The notes under the pieces are model-generated. The model saw only the letters and a list, made by a program, of their open reading frames with translations. It was not told the origin of the DNA and made no database searches. Source: Paragonimus skrjabini miyazakii (lineage: Eukaryota > Platyhelminthes > Trematoda > Plagiorchiida > Troglotrematidae). Taken from it: DNA of 64,000 nucleotides. Shown one piece after another: positions 50,834-62,480 of the stretch. The DNA is taken from positions 235,978 to 299,977 of the forward strand of contig JTDE01000026.1 in the NCBI GenBank assembly GCA_014338405.1, read 5' to 3'. Position numbers and translations under genes: made by a program. Each line of letters opens with the position of its first letter. The first letter of the stretch is position 1.

Positions 50834-51867
50834 GTGGTACGTTTGTAAACGGACAGTTTGTTTTGTCAGAACTTTGTGAATCAGGGATAGGATGAAACAG
50901 CTCAGTAAAATATCTTCCGAGGTTCGCATCTGTTGTAGCTCATCAGCAATGCATATCCTCTCTACGACTAAGATTTTAACTCCGTGGTTGGAGTTCCCAC
51001 CCTGATTGCGTCAAACATGTGGATCGAAACTGAACTCGAGTGTTTACTTTCAGTGGGGCCTTAGCGGAAAATCGTTTGAGTTAAAAATTGCATTCACTAT
51101 GAATGGTATTTAACTCATATCAGTAAAGTCCCTGCACTTTTTTCAAGTGGCCATTGCCAGTTTTACTTCGACTGAAACTATGAAGGAGTTTTAATTACCT
51201 AAATTTTTTTGATAAAAAGCAAACAGACAAATTAATTGAGTTAAATTACGCCAAGTACTCCAATGTAATCCATCGAATATGTTTTTTATCGTAAACATAT
51301 TTGCCAACATCTCAGTGCATTTCTGGACGGATCTGTTGATTTCGAATTGACAAAAATTTGTATGTAGTCATGTTGGGATCAGCTATGATCACAATATGGT
51401 CAGGTGAAAAACCACAAGGGAAACAATTGCAATTTATTGATCGCTTTGAGACAAATCTGAGCCTAACCATCTGACATTCAGACGTTCGAAATTTAAGCGC
51501 ACAACTGCTTGTTCCACCCTACCTCATTTGAATTTGACTTTTAAAGTTCAGTCACTACCGCTTTCAACCACAACATCCCTTGATACACAAATCAACTCAG
51601 GCGAAGTAAGGAACATACAGACCTATAAGCTATAACTCCACAAGTAGATGTTCTCTTGTAGACAACGGCATTTTCTGAAGACAAGCGTTTGATTAGCTAA
51701 AAGAATACCGGTCAGTCACTAGCCTACTTGATATAGACGAAGAGTGTTGTCAGTGAAAACGGTTTAACGAACATCGATTTAGCCTGCTGATAATTTGAAA
51801 AGTTGAATGCTGTGACCTGCAGAATCAACCTACGATGTCTAGGCGACGGAAACACGGTATCAATAGT
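50834..51867. other. No supported gene
   Basis: AT-rich spacer. Nothing recognised. Confidence 0.6.
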
Positions 51868-52356
51868 TCAACAGAAAGGTAACTTTACCAAATGCTCCCT
51901 ATGTGCTATTTTGGACCGCGTGTGAGCCATTTTACTGGACAGAGATGGTTGGTTTACCAGGTACTGATGTTCTTCGTTGCGAAGTTCCGTGAACTCGTGA
52001 CAGAGGTGCATAGGCTGAAGCTGCCAACATACGGTGGGTGGCTTGTTTAGAGCCGTAACCAATGGCCTACAATTGAATACAGATATCTGTTTATATTCAG
52101 TATCCATCACTGAAGAGAATCCCATGGTCATACAAAGTCGTTTGGTCATTGTTCCGTAACTCTTGCGTTTGAGAGGTTGGTGATATTCTGAATTCAGTTC
52201 GTGAAGACGGACAAGGGTTTTGCTCAACTCTTGAGAAAGCGTGGATGTAGTTATCGATGTCACGAGAAGATTGGCAAACATGAAGTCGCTTAGCTTTTTA
52301 ACACTCTGTGCCAGGGATTTAAGGTTAGAAATGTCAAAAAGTGTGGTGTAGTCCAT
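51868..52356 (-). CDS. Long open frame, uncertain exon or transposon relic
   Basis: At 162 codons this is the longest uninterrupted minus-strand frame outside transposon shadows, from ATG (52356) to TGA (51868). A fair splice donor (ttg|gtaaagtt) follows base 51889 in phase 0, so it could be a first or internal exon of 156 codons. The N-terminal third looks helical, with repeated Leu (LKSLAQSVKKLSDFMFANLL). Later, VFNCRPLVTALNK faintly resembles the TDHKPL..AL block of gypsy RNase H, so an eroded retroelement is the main alternative. There is no signal peptide and no recognised domain. The function is unknown. Confidence 0.3.
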   Translation of the reverse strand: MDYTTLFDISNLKSLAQSVKKLSDFMFANLLVTSITTSTLSQELSKTLVRLHELNSEYHQPLKRKSYGTMTKRLCMTMGFSSVMDTEYKQISVFNCRPLVTALNKPPTVCWQLQPMHLCHEFTELRNEEHQYLVNQPSLSSKMAHTRSKIAHREHLVKLPFC

Positions 52357-52676
52357 GATTTTATTCGTAATTATATCACCACCTTGTTAACTTGTATTGG
52401 TTACCAAGGACCGTCGTGAGTAACTTTACTTTTTCGTCAAACTGGATATCACGAGCCCTTCGGAACATAATTGAATCGATAGAAATTCCATATTCCCACC
52501 TGTCCGTTTTTGAAGAAATTTGCTGAACTATGACGCATCAACTTTGCTATCATGCTTTGACAATAAATCAACCTCGTACTTGAAAGTTATCTTTCGAATG
52601 AATCGTACAGTAATCCGTTCATAGGATTTACAATGGCATTTACTTAACAGAGAACTAATCACGAAATTTCCTGCCT

Positions 52677-53080
52677 TTGACTGGATTCAAACCAGAGCCA
52701 GAAACCATATACCCAAATGCAACAAACGCCCTATCAGCTGGACTACAAAGCCGAACCAGTGCAACTCATCAGTGCTCAACAATGGCGTTGGTGTATACCA
52801 GCGTGAACTGTTTTAGAAATCCCGTTCAGTCAACCAGTTCCCCGAATTGTTTGGTTTATTCCATATGGCAAATGTTAAATTGCCCACCCTCGGACGTATC
52901 ACCGTTGCGCAGCCAACAGCGGAGTTGCCGCGCTTAGACATGCAGGTTCAGTCACTTGTTCGAATCCAGCCGAAGCACGGAATTTTCTTAGTCTGGTTTT
53001 TTCCAACTTAGCGAATCGGTCACACTACTTATCACCACTGCAATTGCATTAGTGGTAAATTGCATGCCTGTCTGAGTTGA
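52677..53080. repeat. SINE-like repeat with tRNA-type boxes
   Basis: On the minus strand an A-box-like agctgatagggcg (about 52730) lies ahead of a perfect B-box word, ggtttgaatcc (about 52684-52694). On the plus strand, gttcgaatcc (about 52958) is followed by 'agccgaagcacggaatttt ... ggtcacact', which recurs at 53563-53650. The mixture suggests a composite of tRNA-derived repeats. The 86-codon plus-strand ORF here is best seen as part of this repeat. Confidence 0.45.
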
Positions 53081-54270
53081 ACAGTCAGCACACGGTAAAT
53101 TGAAGCCAGCGAAACCAATTTCGTTGCCATGACTTAAGAAACCGTTTACCTCACTCTGTTTAATACCGATGGATTTAGCTGTATACTGGACAGATGCGAA
53201 TCAACGAGCTACTTGCATCTCACAATGCTTGTCTTATTACAATTTTGCTGAACAACTTCAACATTCATAAAATCTATTTTCATAATATGTACCTTTAGGA
53301 TGGCGAATAAATTAATGTCCCGGGAACATGGAAGTTAGGTTAATGTAAACACAGACTTCGCAAAGAAAGGTCAGTATAAAAAAAGGCAGGTTTACAAATA
53401 GCACCGAAATTCCCTTGTTCTATTCTCGTGCATGTTGCAATATATATAATTGAAAATGTATATACATATTGCTGAGTGCAAGATGGACTAGCGTGTTTCT
53501 AACAAATCACATGTGAGATTGCAAAAAAAATTAAAACTGAACATCTGACATATGACTGATTCGACTGCAGCCCCAGCACGGATTCTTCAGAAAAGGGTCA
53601 CCTCATGATTGGTACGTTTGTCACACTACACACAAGTAAATTCGCATACGAAGAACTACGTAATGGTCTCAACCTCATCGAATTCGGATCAGATTACTAG
53701 AAGAACACAACGATTGTTTCCCTGTGGGGTTACCCAGTGAAGACCAGACGTGACAAACTCTCCGTTCTCATGCTGTACTTGCTACAGGTTGAAGTATATG
53801 ATCTCGCTTTTCTGGATCGATATTCTAAGTGATTGACATTTGTTGGGTACTCGTTGCTCCTAGACTTATGTCAGCATGAACGCGTCATATTACTTCGAAT
53901 ATCCGAACGCGACATCCCGTACACGGCTAGACGAAACACTCGAGAAAAGCCCAATTTCACGATGAATTTGTTGGGCGCTATGCTCAGAATAGTTTACGTC
54001 TCTTTCTTTAGTTGAATCCTAATTTCTCGTAAAGTCAATTTACAAAAACTGTGCATTAAAACGCTGTTGTATAATTTATCTCAAACAGCCTATGAATTAA
54101 CATTTTACCTAACAAATTTCAATGGTTGAAACTAACTCTTAAACTTTATGAATTGACACGATAAATTTACATTTATCTTGTGCACTATGACGTTAGAACA
54201 GAACATAATCTTTGGGCTACCTGAACAAAACAAAATCGATAGGTGCACACTATCTCAAATGATTACAGTC
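53081..54270. other. No supported gene (apart from the repeat copy listed)
   Basis: AT-rich spacer with chance ORFs. Confidence 0.6.
53563..53650 (+). repeat. Diverged copy of the repeat at 52960-53070
   Basis: 'gattcgactgcagccccagcacggattctt ... gtttgtcacactacacacaa' parallels the 'ttcgaatccagccgaagcacggaatttt ... ggtcacactacttatca' segment at 52956-53045, without the tRNA-like head. Confidence 0.45.
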
Positions 54271-54435
54271 CAGATAATCGCCTGGTTGCACGACCAACGT
54301 AACTAGTTCCACAGGAACAAGTAAATGAGTATACAAAAAAGAAACAGCAGAAACGGGCACTTTATCCTTTAACCGTGAACAGAAAACTTTAGTAGAGTTG
54401 AAACAGACGCGTTATTTTGCAGCCAAATTTCAACC
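54271..54435 (-). pseudogene. Penelope-like fragment across the RT/GIY-YIG junction
   Basis: The reverse complement is very similar (roughly nine in ten bases by eye) to 41206-41370. It covers the end of the RT thumb (TLRVCFNST-like) and the start of the GIY-YIG domain (TCSCGTSYVGRATRRL). It is truncated at both ends, with no surrounding Penelope sequence. It is the same lineage as 40710-41880. Confidence 0.85.
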
Positions 54436-55732
54436 GAAAATTTGACCTTCACTTGGAGCTAATTTGGTCCATTGTAACACCTTTCAACTATTTAGGTATT
54501 TGAAATGTTGATACACCTTGAGCTTACGTTGTCACATTAATTTGCTTTCCACCTCATTGAATCTATATGAGATAACCACGTGTTATATAGTGGACGACAT
54601 TGATAGAAGCGTTAATCATAAAGTATCACAAGAAAACGAATGCAAGTATGTTTGATTCCTGTCATTCGACTCCATAGCCATACTTCCCGGCTTTGATTAT
54701 GAGACGGTGTAAAATTCCATAACATTTGATTATTGCATGAGTGTCGAATGGATATGTAACCTATTCTGCTAAACATTTCGGTTATTGTCTGACAGTAAGT
54801 TCAAGTGTACGACTGAAAACACCGAAGGCACAATCAATAAAAACGGTATATAACTTTTTCAATCCACCAGGAAATAGATACCGGGGTCGTTTTCTAGGTA
54901 CTATATAGCCTGTCAGACAACGGCTGAGAGATAATTAGAAAAAGCAGACTTTCAAAGCACAAATCCGTCCACCGTTTTTCTTCCCAGTTTACTCAATCTT
55001 TGGGGATTGTAGTGTTTGTCTGACTTTTTCCATGAAATACTGTGTGTAAAGGGTGTGAATTTCAAGCCCGTTCAACAATACAGCCATTATAGTAAGACGC
55101 CCGTGTATTCAAGCAAATGATACTTAAGTTTACTAACATGTAGTGTATGTGTTGAAAAATGAAAATATATGTTTCGAAAAGTATAGTCGGGCACACTGTG
55201 TCATCCCTAAAACGTACTCTTTTTTTCAGGTACTATAAATAGAATTTACTATCTTCACGCATGACCCCATTGACCACAGTTTGAATTATCCTGGATAGTA
55301 GTTAGATAGTTCACAGATCTTTTCGAAACTTTTCCAATGTTATCAGAGACCGTTGTAAAATATATCTGCAAAAAACTTTGGGTGTAAAGTTTATTACTCA
55401 TACTAATCTCACTACTGCTAACTACGAATACAACCATCAGTTTCAAACGAATGAAGTGAAATAAACTTTTCGGATTGAACAACGGTGTAAAATGTCGCTT
55501 ATGATCAAACCTACGAAGTAATCTCATTGTCGTAATTTACATCCACCTTACAAAATGTTCAAAAATGCAGGCTTTCGTGTGTTTTGGGCATTGAAAAACT
55601 ACAGATCTTCAGGGAGGCAACCGTTTGCTAGACTGTAGGTATTTGTAAATCGCACATTTTACATTAAACAGTCCACAGCACTTTTGATTCATTCTGTTTG
55701 AGTGCGATGAACGATAATGCGAACAAATAATG
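54436..55732. other. No supported gene
   Basis: AT-rich spacer. Nothing recognised. Confidence 0.6.
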
Positions 55733-56243
55733 TGGTGGATTATCAAGTCGGAAGTGCGAGTATTTCGACACTCGATGGAATACCTCAACGCGGGGGTGTT
55801 ACGTCCAAAAGCCCGCAACGAGCGGATGGGAGACAGTATGGGTGACCGGATGAGTCGTCGCTTGACTGAATCAGACCAACGGGCGAGACATGGCAAGCAA
55901 AATAGAATGGACGACGAAATCGGAGGCGCGATTATTCCAACACTCGCAGAAATATCTCGACACTGCCGTGGAATACGATCGAAGCCCAGTGTGGATAGAT
56001 GGAGGACAACATGAGTGCCCGGACGAGCCATTGCTTAACGAAATCGGACCAACGGCCGAAGACTGGCAGGCGGAAAAATCCCCGATAGAAGGCGTCGGTC
56101 ACACACAAACCAGGCAGAAGTGCACACGACGTGTGAGCGTTGTGGACTGGACTTCTGACTCATAAACGCGGGCGTGCGCGTAGCACGGCTACAAGTGGGT
56201 TGAACGATAAAGATTGTGCTTTATTGGACGCCTTTTCGCTACA
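55733..56243 (+). repeat. Repeat family B, longer copy with internal tandem duplication
   Basis: The 3' part (56026-56243) matches 1-231. The 5' part is a two-unit tandem repeat of about 178 bp: 55734 onward (gattatcaagtcggaagtgcgag...acactcgatggaatacctc) recurs at 55912 onward (gacgacgaaatcggaggcgcgat...acactcgcagaaatatctc), and both units carry a 'gac/cca acgg..gaagac/gacatggcaggc' end. A G-run directly before TGTTACG (55797) looks like a polypurine tract plus LTR start of a gypsy element, and the far end CGCTACA (56243) would be the LTR end. No matching target duplication is seen. ORFs on both strands here are not credible genes. Confidence 0.65.
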
Positions 56244-58309
56244 ATAGTATCAAAACTTAATTAACGAAAATGGACAATACACTCGGTCCGGGGAATAAGA
56301 GTATAATCTTACGAATGCTCCATTTTAAATAGGTTCGAGTGTAGGCAGATTTATATCCCAAAGGTTTGATTTCCAGAGGTAAAATTGATTGGCGGAAGGC
56401 TCATCCCTGTTTACATATTCCATTAATCAATGCTTTCAAGTGGATTACACCACTCAGTAGATCACACAAAGCAATCAGTGGCCATCAATGGACATCTATA
56501 AAGCATTCAAGGGAATCAAAAATGTGAGATTTTTCACACTAAAATCCACTTGACGGATTAGGAATAATGTTAGGTTCCTTGTAAAATGTGAGACTCAACT
56601 TATCGTGACTATTCATCCTATCAGTTCTTTTGATCACTATCAGACAGCACAAGTAAACTCGATGTTCATTACTAAATGAATTTAAAACATTTCTGTTCAT
56701 TGATTTGTCGTTCAAAGTAATCCTCGTGGGGATCCATTTCGAAAGGAAGCACTATTCTACAGTCCGACCGTTGTTCATGGACATCGCCATTCTGGCTCCC
56801 TACCATAATGGCCAACATTGTACTCATTTCCAATTAATCGCAACCGAAACACCGTAATTAACTACTTTGTTACAATAGCTCATGTGTAAGGATCAAATTA
56901 CACGAATGTTTGCAGGCGGATAACCCTACTCAGGGTGTATCAACGGATCGTATATGGATTGAATGCAATGAGGTTTATTGGACGACCAGTCTAAACAACC
57001 AAGTCACGACAGTCAAACCAGAAGCTGGACGTAGTCGACTGTAGCAGAAAGGGCAGACTTAGTATGCAGTAACTCGGTGACGATATGGTTACCAATGATT
57101 AGACTCTGGTCGTCATCGGTCGTCGTTCTTAGTTCACAATTCGTTGTATACACGATGGTACTCACACTGCTGGTCACTAGCTTACCTACCGCAGAAGTCC
57201 ACTGTAACACGCTAAAAAACCCTATCCGAATATGATGGATACGGTAAAGCAAGTAAGACATCCATCATGTCAAAAGTATCATTCCAGACTGTTTACCAGT
57301 AAAGTAAACCAACCATTTTCCGTCACAAATTTGAACAACAGTCAGGAGTCAATGTGCCGTTAACATTTCAGTTGCATATTACAAATCAAGCTGCTTTAAT
57401 CTATCCTGTGGATAGTGTGCGCATCGCATCTTTTCTGTTAGTATACTTTAACAAACATTAGAGGAACCAGACAGGATTCCGGTGAGAAAGTGTTGTGCCC
57501 ATACGATTTATCATCCTTTAAGCATATCGATGTTTCCGGTTGGCATTATGGACGTACACAGTAGACACGAGCGCCATGCAGCTATTGGTTACAGTCCCAA
57601 CCGTTGATCTTGTTCTGTCAAGCCGTGCCATTCTAACGGCCTGGTGTCTCGGCGAGCCAGTAAGTTTGTTGTGTGTTGATGCCCGTGTCCACTTTGTGTT
57701 TAGCGGTGGATTGTGCGCCCGTAATGTGTGTTCGCATGTGCGCATGTGCATGGACCAGTACACACGCGTACCTTCATTCTGTGTTTCAGAAAGCGTAAGC
57801 TACGTGACATTGTTCAAAACATCCAGCCCCGTTTTGTATACATGCGTGCGTTCGTGCGTCCGACGTGAAAACAGTACAAACCACACGCCCAAAATGATTG
57901 CAAGCTCTGAAGCTGTCCTATTGGATTAGCGATGCATGACCAACCGGAGTTGTCGCACCGGCTAGCGTCTGTGCTATCTGTAAATTTGGATGGTACGCAG
58001 ATGACTCGTTTGTTGATGGTTGGCCTGAGAACATGGGGCGGCCATTAAACTCAGGTTTGGGATGGCGACTTAAAAGTTGATTGACATACCGCGCCCCGTT
58101 TGTTTTGGTCTGATCAACAAGCTGTTAATTACCGCGCTGGTGAACACGGATAAATAAAAAAACGGACAAGATCAGTTTTTGGCGAAGGATAAACCTGCAA
58201 TTTCAGTGGCCGGTCGCAGGAACGCACATACGCACACGCCATAGAATGGTGTAAATTATGGTCCTAGAGACCAATCGATTAATGAACAAACATTGAAGTG
58301 CATTGTGAA
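56244..58309. other. Spacer; CpG-rich block before the gene at 58310
   Basis: 56244-57530 is AT-rich with nothing recognised. 57540-58140 is richer in GC and CpG and has a 129-codon plus-strand ORF that matches nothing known. 'ggataaataaaa' (about 58148) is the nearest TATA-like word, about 160 bp upstream of the ATG at 58310. A promoter or 5' exon here is plausible but unproven. Confidence 0.45.
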
Positions 58310-58715
58310 ATGTTATTTCAAGTGACATTAGTTCGTTTATTGCTCGTCTGTGCGGGAGAGGCGTTCTTAACTGACAACTCGACTTTACGACCTGTGCAAA
58401 TTGTAAGATCACCCGTTCAAATCTTGTTTCCCGCAAGTGCACGAACTGCGAGAAATGCCACTTTGGATTTCCATTCCAATCGGACGATATTTCATCGCAA
58501 ACGTCGGAAATACGAGAGGTTTTCCAGCACTGCCAGAAATGTATCATTGTTCAATTCAAACACAGTGGATCAACTTGGGACCCTATCTCATCACAAGCGA
58601 CTGCATCCTTTAGACGATGAATCTATCTTCGTACCAGACGATCTGATATTTGAACCTCACAAAGATCTATCGGTTCTTTATCCAAATAGCCACTGGCTTG
58701 ATCCTTGTAAAGCAC
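58310..58715 (+). CDS. First coding exon of a putative secreted protein (tolloid/BMP1-like hint)
   Basis: The frame opens at ATG 58310 with a textbook signal peptide (LFQVTLVRLLLVCAGEAFL, cleavage near residue 18-20). It encodes 135 codons plus one base up to a canonical donor (cac|gtaagt at 58716), a phase-1 intron. The mature part has sequons at Asn 23, 49, 57 and 77, a basic RKRRK stretch (63-67) that could be a proprotein-convertase site, and an acidic/hydrophobic end (DDESIFVPDDLIFEPHKDL) leading to YPNSHWLDPCKA. DPCKA followed directly by an exon boundary recalls the N terminus of BMP1/tolloid astacin metalloproteases, where DPCKA precedes the propeptide. That rests on five residues only. 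No next exon could be fixed: 59186-59445, after an acceptor ttgctattgtcag, is open in the required phase but unrecognised. The minus ORF at 58203-58547 is a shadow. Confidence 0.55.
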
Positions 58716-61700
58716 GTAAGTTTGTCTAAGAAAGTTTCATTCATTTCAAAGTTCCTTAATAACCTTTTTTGTTATGTTCTAAATACTATGCTGGATCAGT
58801 ATTGTTCAGTATGTATGCGCATATTTTGCTATTGATGTTGGAATTCCTGATCGGTTCAATCGGTTACAAAGGATGTTAGAATTGATATTATAAACTATCC
58901 TACTTCTTTTTTATGCGAGGTTTTTTTGTAACACGACTGTAAGTAGCTGTTGCTAAAACTAACGAACAATCAAACTGTTTTGAGCTATGATAACGTCTGC
59001 TGTTGAACGCTTTTAAATTGATTTTTAACAACCGGTGTCTTTCTGGTTATTACCTATCACACTGAGAGTATGTAGACAGGATCGCGAACAAAAACTTCTG
59101 TTTTGTCAACCAGGGCTAAGTTCCATTCCTTAACCGGTCCTGTTAGATTCACTGGGAAAGAATGTCAGTTGTGGTGAAGCATTTTCTATTAGCTTGCTAT
59201 TGTCAGTTTCATATTTACCAATTGAAGACAAAATTGAAAGTTTTCACTGGTTGTTATTTCAGGGGGTAATCGTTATGGATAGTTATACACCTTTGGCTTC
59301 TAAATCTTGTGGTCGTAGACATTGTAGGGATACAATATTTTGGGTGGATTGCCCATTCAGAATCTTTTGGGGAACAACAAAGAAACCTGTTAAAATAAGA
59401 TCACATTGTTCAATCTGCCCTACTATTGAAAAAGAGCAGAAATGAGCAAACTTTCCTAGCAACGAGTCAATTCGGTCAATTTCATCATTGTATCGTCTTG
59501 TATACCAATCACAAATTATCGTTGTTCAATGAAGCCTTGTTATACAACCAGTTAGAATCGGTCTTACTTTCTCGGGACATAAGTGTAATGCACTTATGTA
59601 TGCCGTTTTCTCGTGAGAAGAAATTACCAAAATTTTGTGAAAAAATGTATCCTCCCTGTTACTTATGTAGGTGCATGCTTTTTGCCACTATGGCTCCGAA
59701 AGTCATCTTACACTTGAGTAGAATCCCCACGTAACATGTGAACCTTTGAACGTGTTCTTTTAGCGGATTGCCACAAGTTAGATAAAATCAAAACCTACAG
59801 GCCAAATGTAAAATTTATGATAAACAGCATTTCGACATTTTCATTCTTACGATTATACAACAGTATGGACACCTTTACACAGTGTTCTAGAGACGTATTC
59901 TGATAGTGTTTTCTCTGCTTCGTATCTAACCCGCTGCAACCCACTAATATAAATATCGTAATAATACTACAGCTTTGATCGCTTGTGGGTGGTGTTCAGT
60001 TTATATTAATTGAGATGACCTAGTAATCAATGAATATTATATCAGTTATATAATTTTTATATTTCGTCATACTTGTGTTCATTTTATAACGTACAATCGC
60101 GCCCGGCTATCTAGTTAGATTCGACAATTTTGCATTAGTATGCTAATCGACACATTACTATTGTCCATCGGCTTACTAGCAATGGAGCCTACCCTCGATC
60201 GTAAATGTCAGATCTGTGTGCACCACGGGGAGCCGATATAGCTCCCAGCTGTGAACACAAGGCCAAAGAAATTCAGATGGACAATAATCCATGAGCTGAT
60301 TTCAGTTTAAATTTCCCGTTTCATTCGCACGCACACACACATCCACACCGGTGACTAATCATCGCTGTCGGAAACCCATCCACGAGGATTTATCAGTTGG
60401 ACCCACGACACTGTAAACGACTGACGTCCATATAATTTTTTCTTCTAGCAGTAATTTTCGTTCGATTGTGGGGTGCTCTTATGGCAGTTTAATTTCAAAA
60501 TTGTTTCCTCCTGATTCTTCATCACATCAATATGTGGAACTTAAAACAGCATTTTAACAACAGAAATGGTTTATCAGTATATATTGTTGGATAATGTTGG
60601 ATAATTGTAAGTTTCCACCTCTCCATAATTTTGTTACTCAAACGCCGAATCACTCATGTTAATGATGATTGGTTTAGGGTTCCACCATTACGTTAAAGAG
60701 TTTGGACGGGAATGTAGGCTGGTTGAGTGAACTTTAGCCACAGAAAATGCAAGACACGCAGGTTCATTGTGTGGACAGAGAACGGGCTGTATATTCGAAT
60801 GTCAGTGTATTCAACGGTGTCCAACACCCGTTGTCTGATTATTATAGACTGATTAACTGAAACTCTCTAGACAACTCGAAACGCTTGAATGGGGTCAACT
60901 CGGCTACTATTATTGGATAGAAGCGTGATGACGTCGTTGTTAGTGGACTTAGAAGGACCAGTCTCTAGCCATGCTGGATGATGTTATTTGATCTGTATAT
61001 AAAAAATCCATACTCGTGCGATTAACATATCCTGTTTTACTTAAAAAATCTCCCGGTAACAATGCTACGGAGCTATTTCACCATACTGTCTGCTGACGTC
61101 AAGCCTGGAAGACAAACTTCCTGTTGTCAACCAATCATGCCGGCGCACTCGTTCTCTTATTCGTCTACAGCAGGATCTGCAGCACTTTACATAACCCTAT
61201 GATATTCTGTTAAACATCAGTCTCTTGTTTATCTACTGGTTTAGGTTTGTTGAACCTGTATACTGGTACTGGTGTGATAATGAATGACCAAAATCAACTG
61301 TTCGTCATAGTTCTGTTCTAGGATTAGGTTGAAGTTTTTGAAACCTCTATAAAATTGTTGGTGTACTTCTCTTTGTCAACATAAAAAGACAGCAGGCTTT
61401 GTCACATGCTGATAACGCTTATCGCATTGTTCCGGACATAAAACATCAATTGGAGTAGGCTCCTTAAGTGAAGTCAGCAGGTTACTGTGCTATGGTAAAT
61501 CATGCTTGCTTACAACCTGCAAAATAATGACATTTCCCACGGATTTTCTACCATTTAGTCTGCCACGTCAGTTGCTGTATCTGCACACTGTTCCGATCAA
61601 AAAATGAACGCTGCAACATAGAAGTAATCGGGCATAAGTTCAGAAGATCCTTGTTTACGTAAACCAGTAACAAGATAGCACGCTAACATTGCAGTACAGT

Positions 61701-62289
61701 GTTCTCTAAATTGGACAAACGTTATCCACAATGCGTCATAATCCACTTGAACCTGAGGGTTCTTTTGAGTTTGAATAGTTTAACAGATTATCAGAGGTGA
61801 GTACCCGGGTTGTATTGTATGTAAGCTCAATTATCTTGAGTTATGTGAATTTGCGCAATCTATAGATAAAAGCCAGATATTCGTAATCTTAGTACACGAG
61901 ACCGATGCTTATTGCTGAAGCTGGTTTGATAGTCAATTACGTAAACTGCACACCGCGGAGACAGCATGGTATGACTAAATCGAACAACAACAAAGTGGTA
62001 CACAAACGTATATGAGCCCCCAAAAAACTCAGCAAACCACGTTCATGACTTACGTGGCCAAAACACAAAACATCGTTATTGTGCTTCATTGCTATGTAAT
62101 ATTTAACAAATTTTTCAGTCAAACACATCGATATCAAATCTAATCAAGATATACACAAAGGGTAAGTCCAAAAAAATGTACACCAATGATGTCTTGGACA
62201 ACAATTATCACAGCTTCAATACAACAGAGAATAGTTACATCAGATTTGTTCCTGAATGAATTTAGAACACGGAAGTAAGATGACGTAGG
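58716..62289. other. Intron or intergenic; no firm exon
   Basis: It follows the donor at 58716 and may be intron. Candidate continuation 59186-59445 (+) is open but has no recognisable domain, and the next ORF (59426-59734) overlaps it. The rest, including 59740-62280, is AT-rich with chance ORFs. Confidence 0.45.
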
Positions 62290-62480
62290 GTGTACTGTGC
62301 GGAGACATTTTGACCGATCTTATCGGTTATGTGTAGAAGAAGCCTTTGATTTGTTGTGTCGTCCAACCAATAGACATACTTTGCTTTTTGCTGAAGCCGT
62401 TGCGATACACTGTTGTAAACCCTTACTTTGTGTACAGAAGCAGATGGTAATTAACTTACCGCTACCATGGTGTAGTCATG
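62290..62480 (+). pseudogene. Penelope-like C-terminal scrap
   Basis: Within a 119-codon frame, FAEAVAIHCCKPLLCVQKQ and NLPLPW match the extreme C terminus of Penelope-like endonuclease proteins. The same block at about 41540-41625 reads ATAEAIGIRLRNPPLCAQKRFVQ ... LPWP. The upstream residues do not match, so only the last ~35 codons survive. The remainder of the frame to 62656 is hydrophobic 3' flank and unlikely to be coding. Confidence 0.6.

Noticed and set aside
55609..56031. 140-codon minus-strand ORF and two plus-strand ORFs (55730-56165)
   Set aside because: All lie inside repeat family B with its internal tandem duplication. The frames are not conserved in the copy at 1-231.
57540..57929. 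129-codon plus-strand ORF rich in Cys and Val
   Set aside because: No domain, no convincing start context or splice structure; it may simply reflect the GC-rich block upstream of the 58310 gene.
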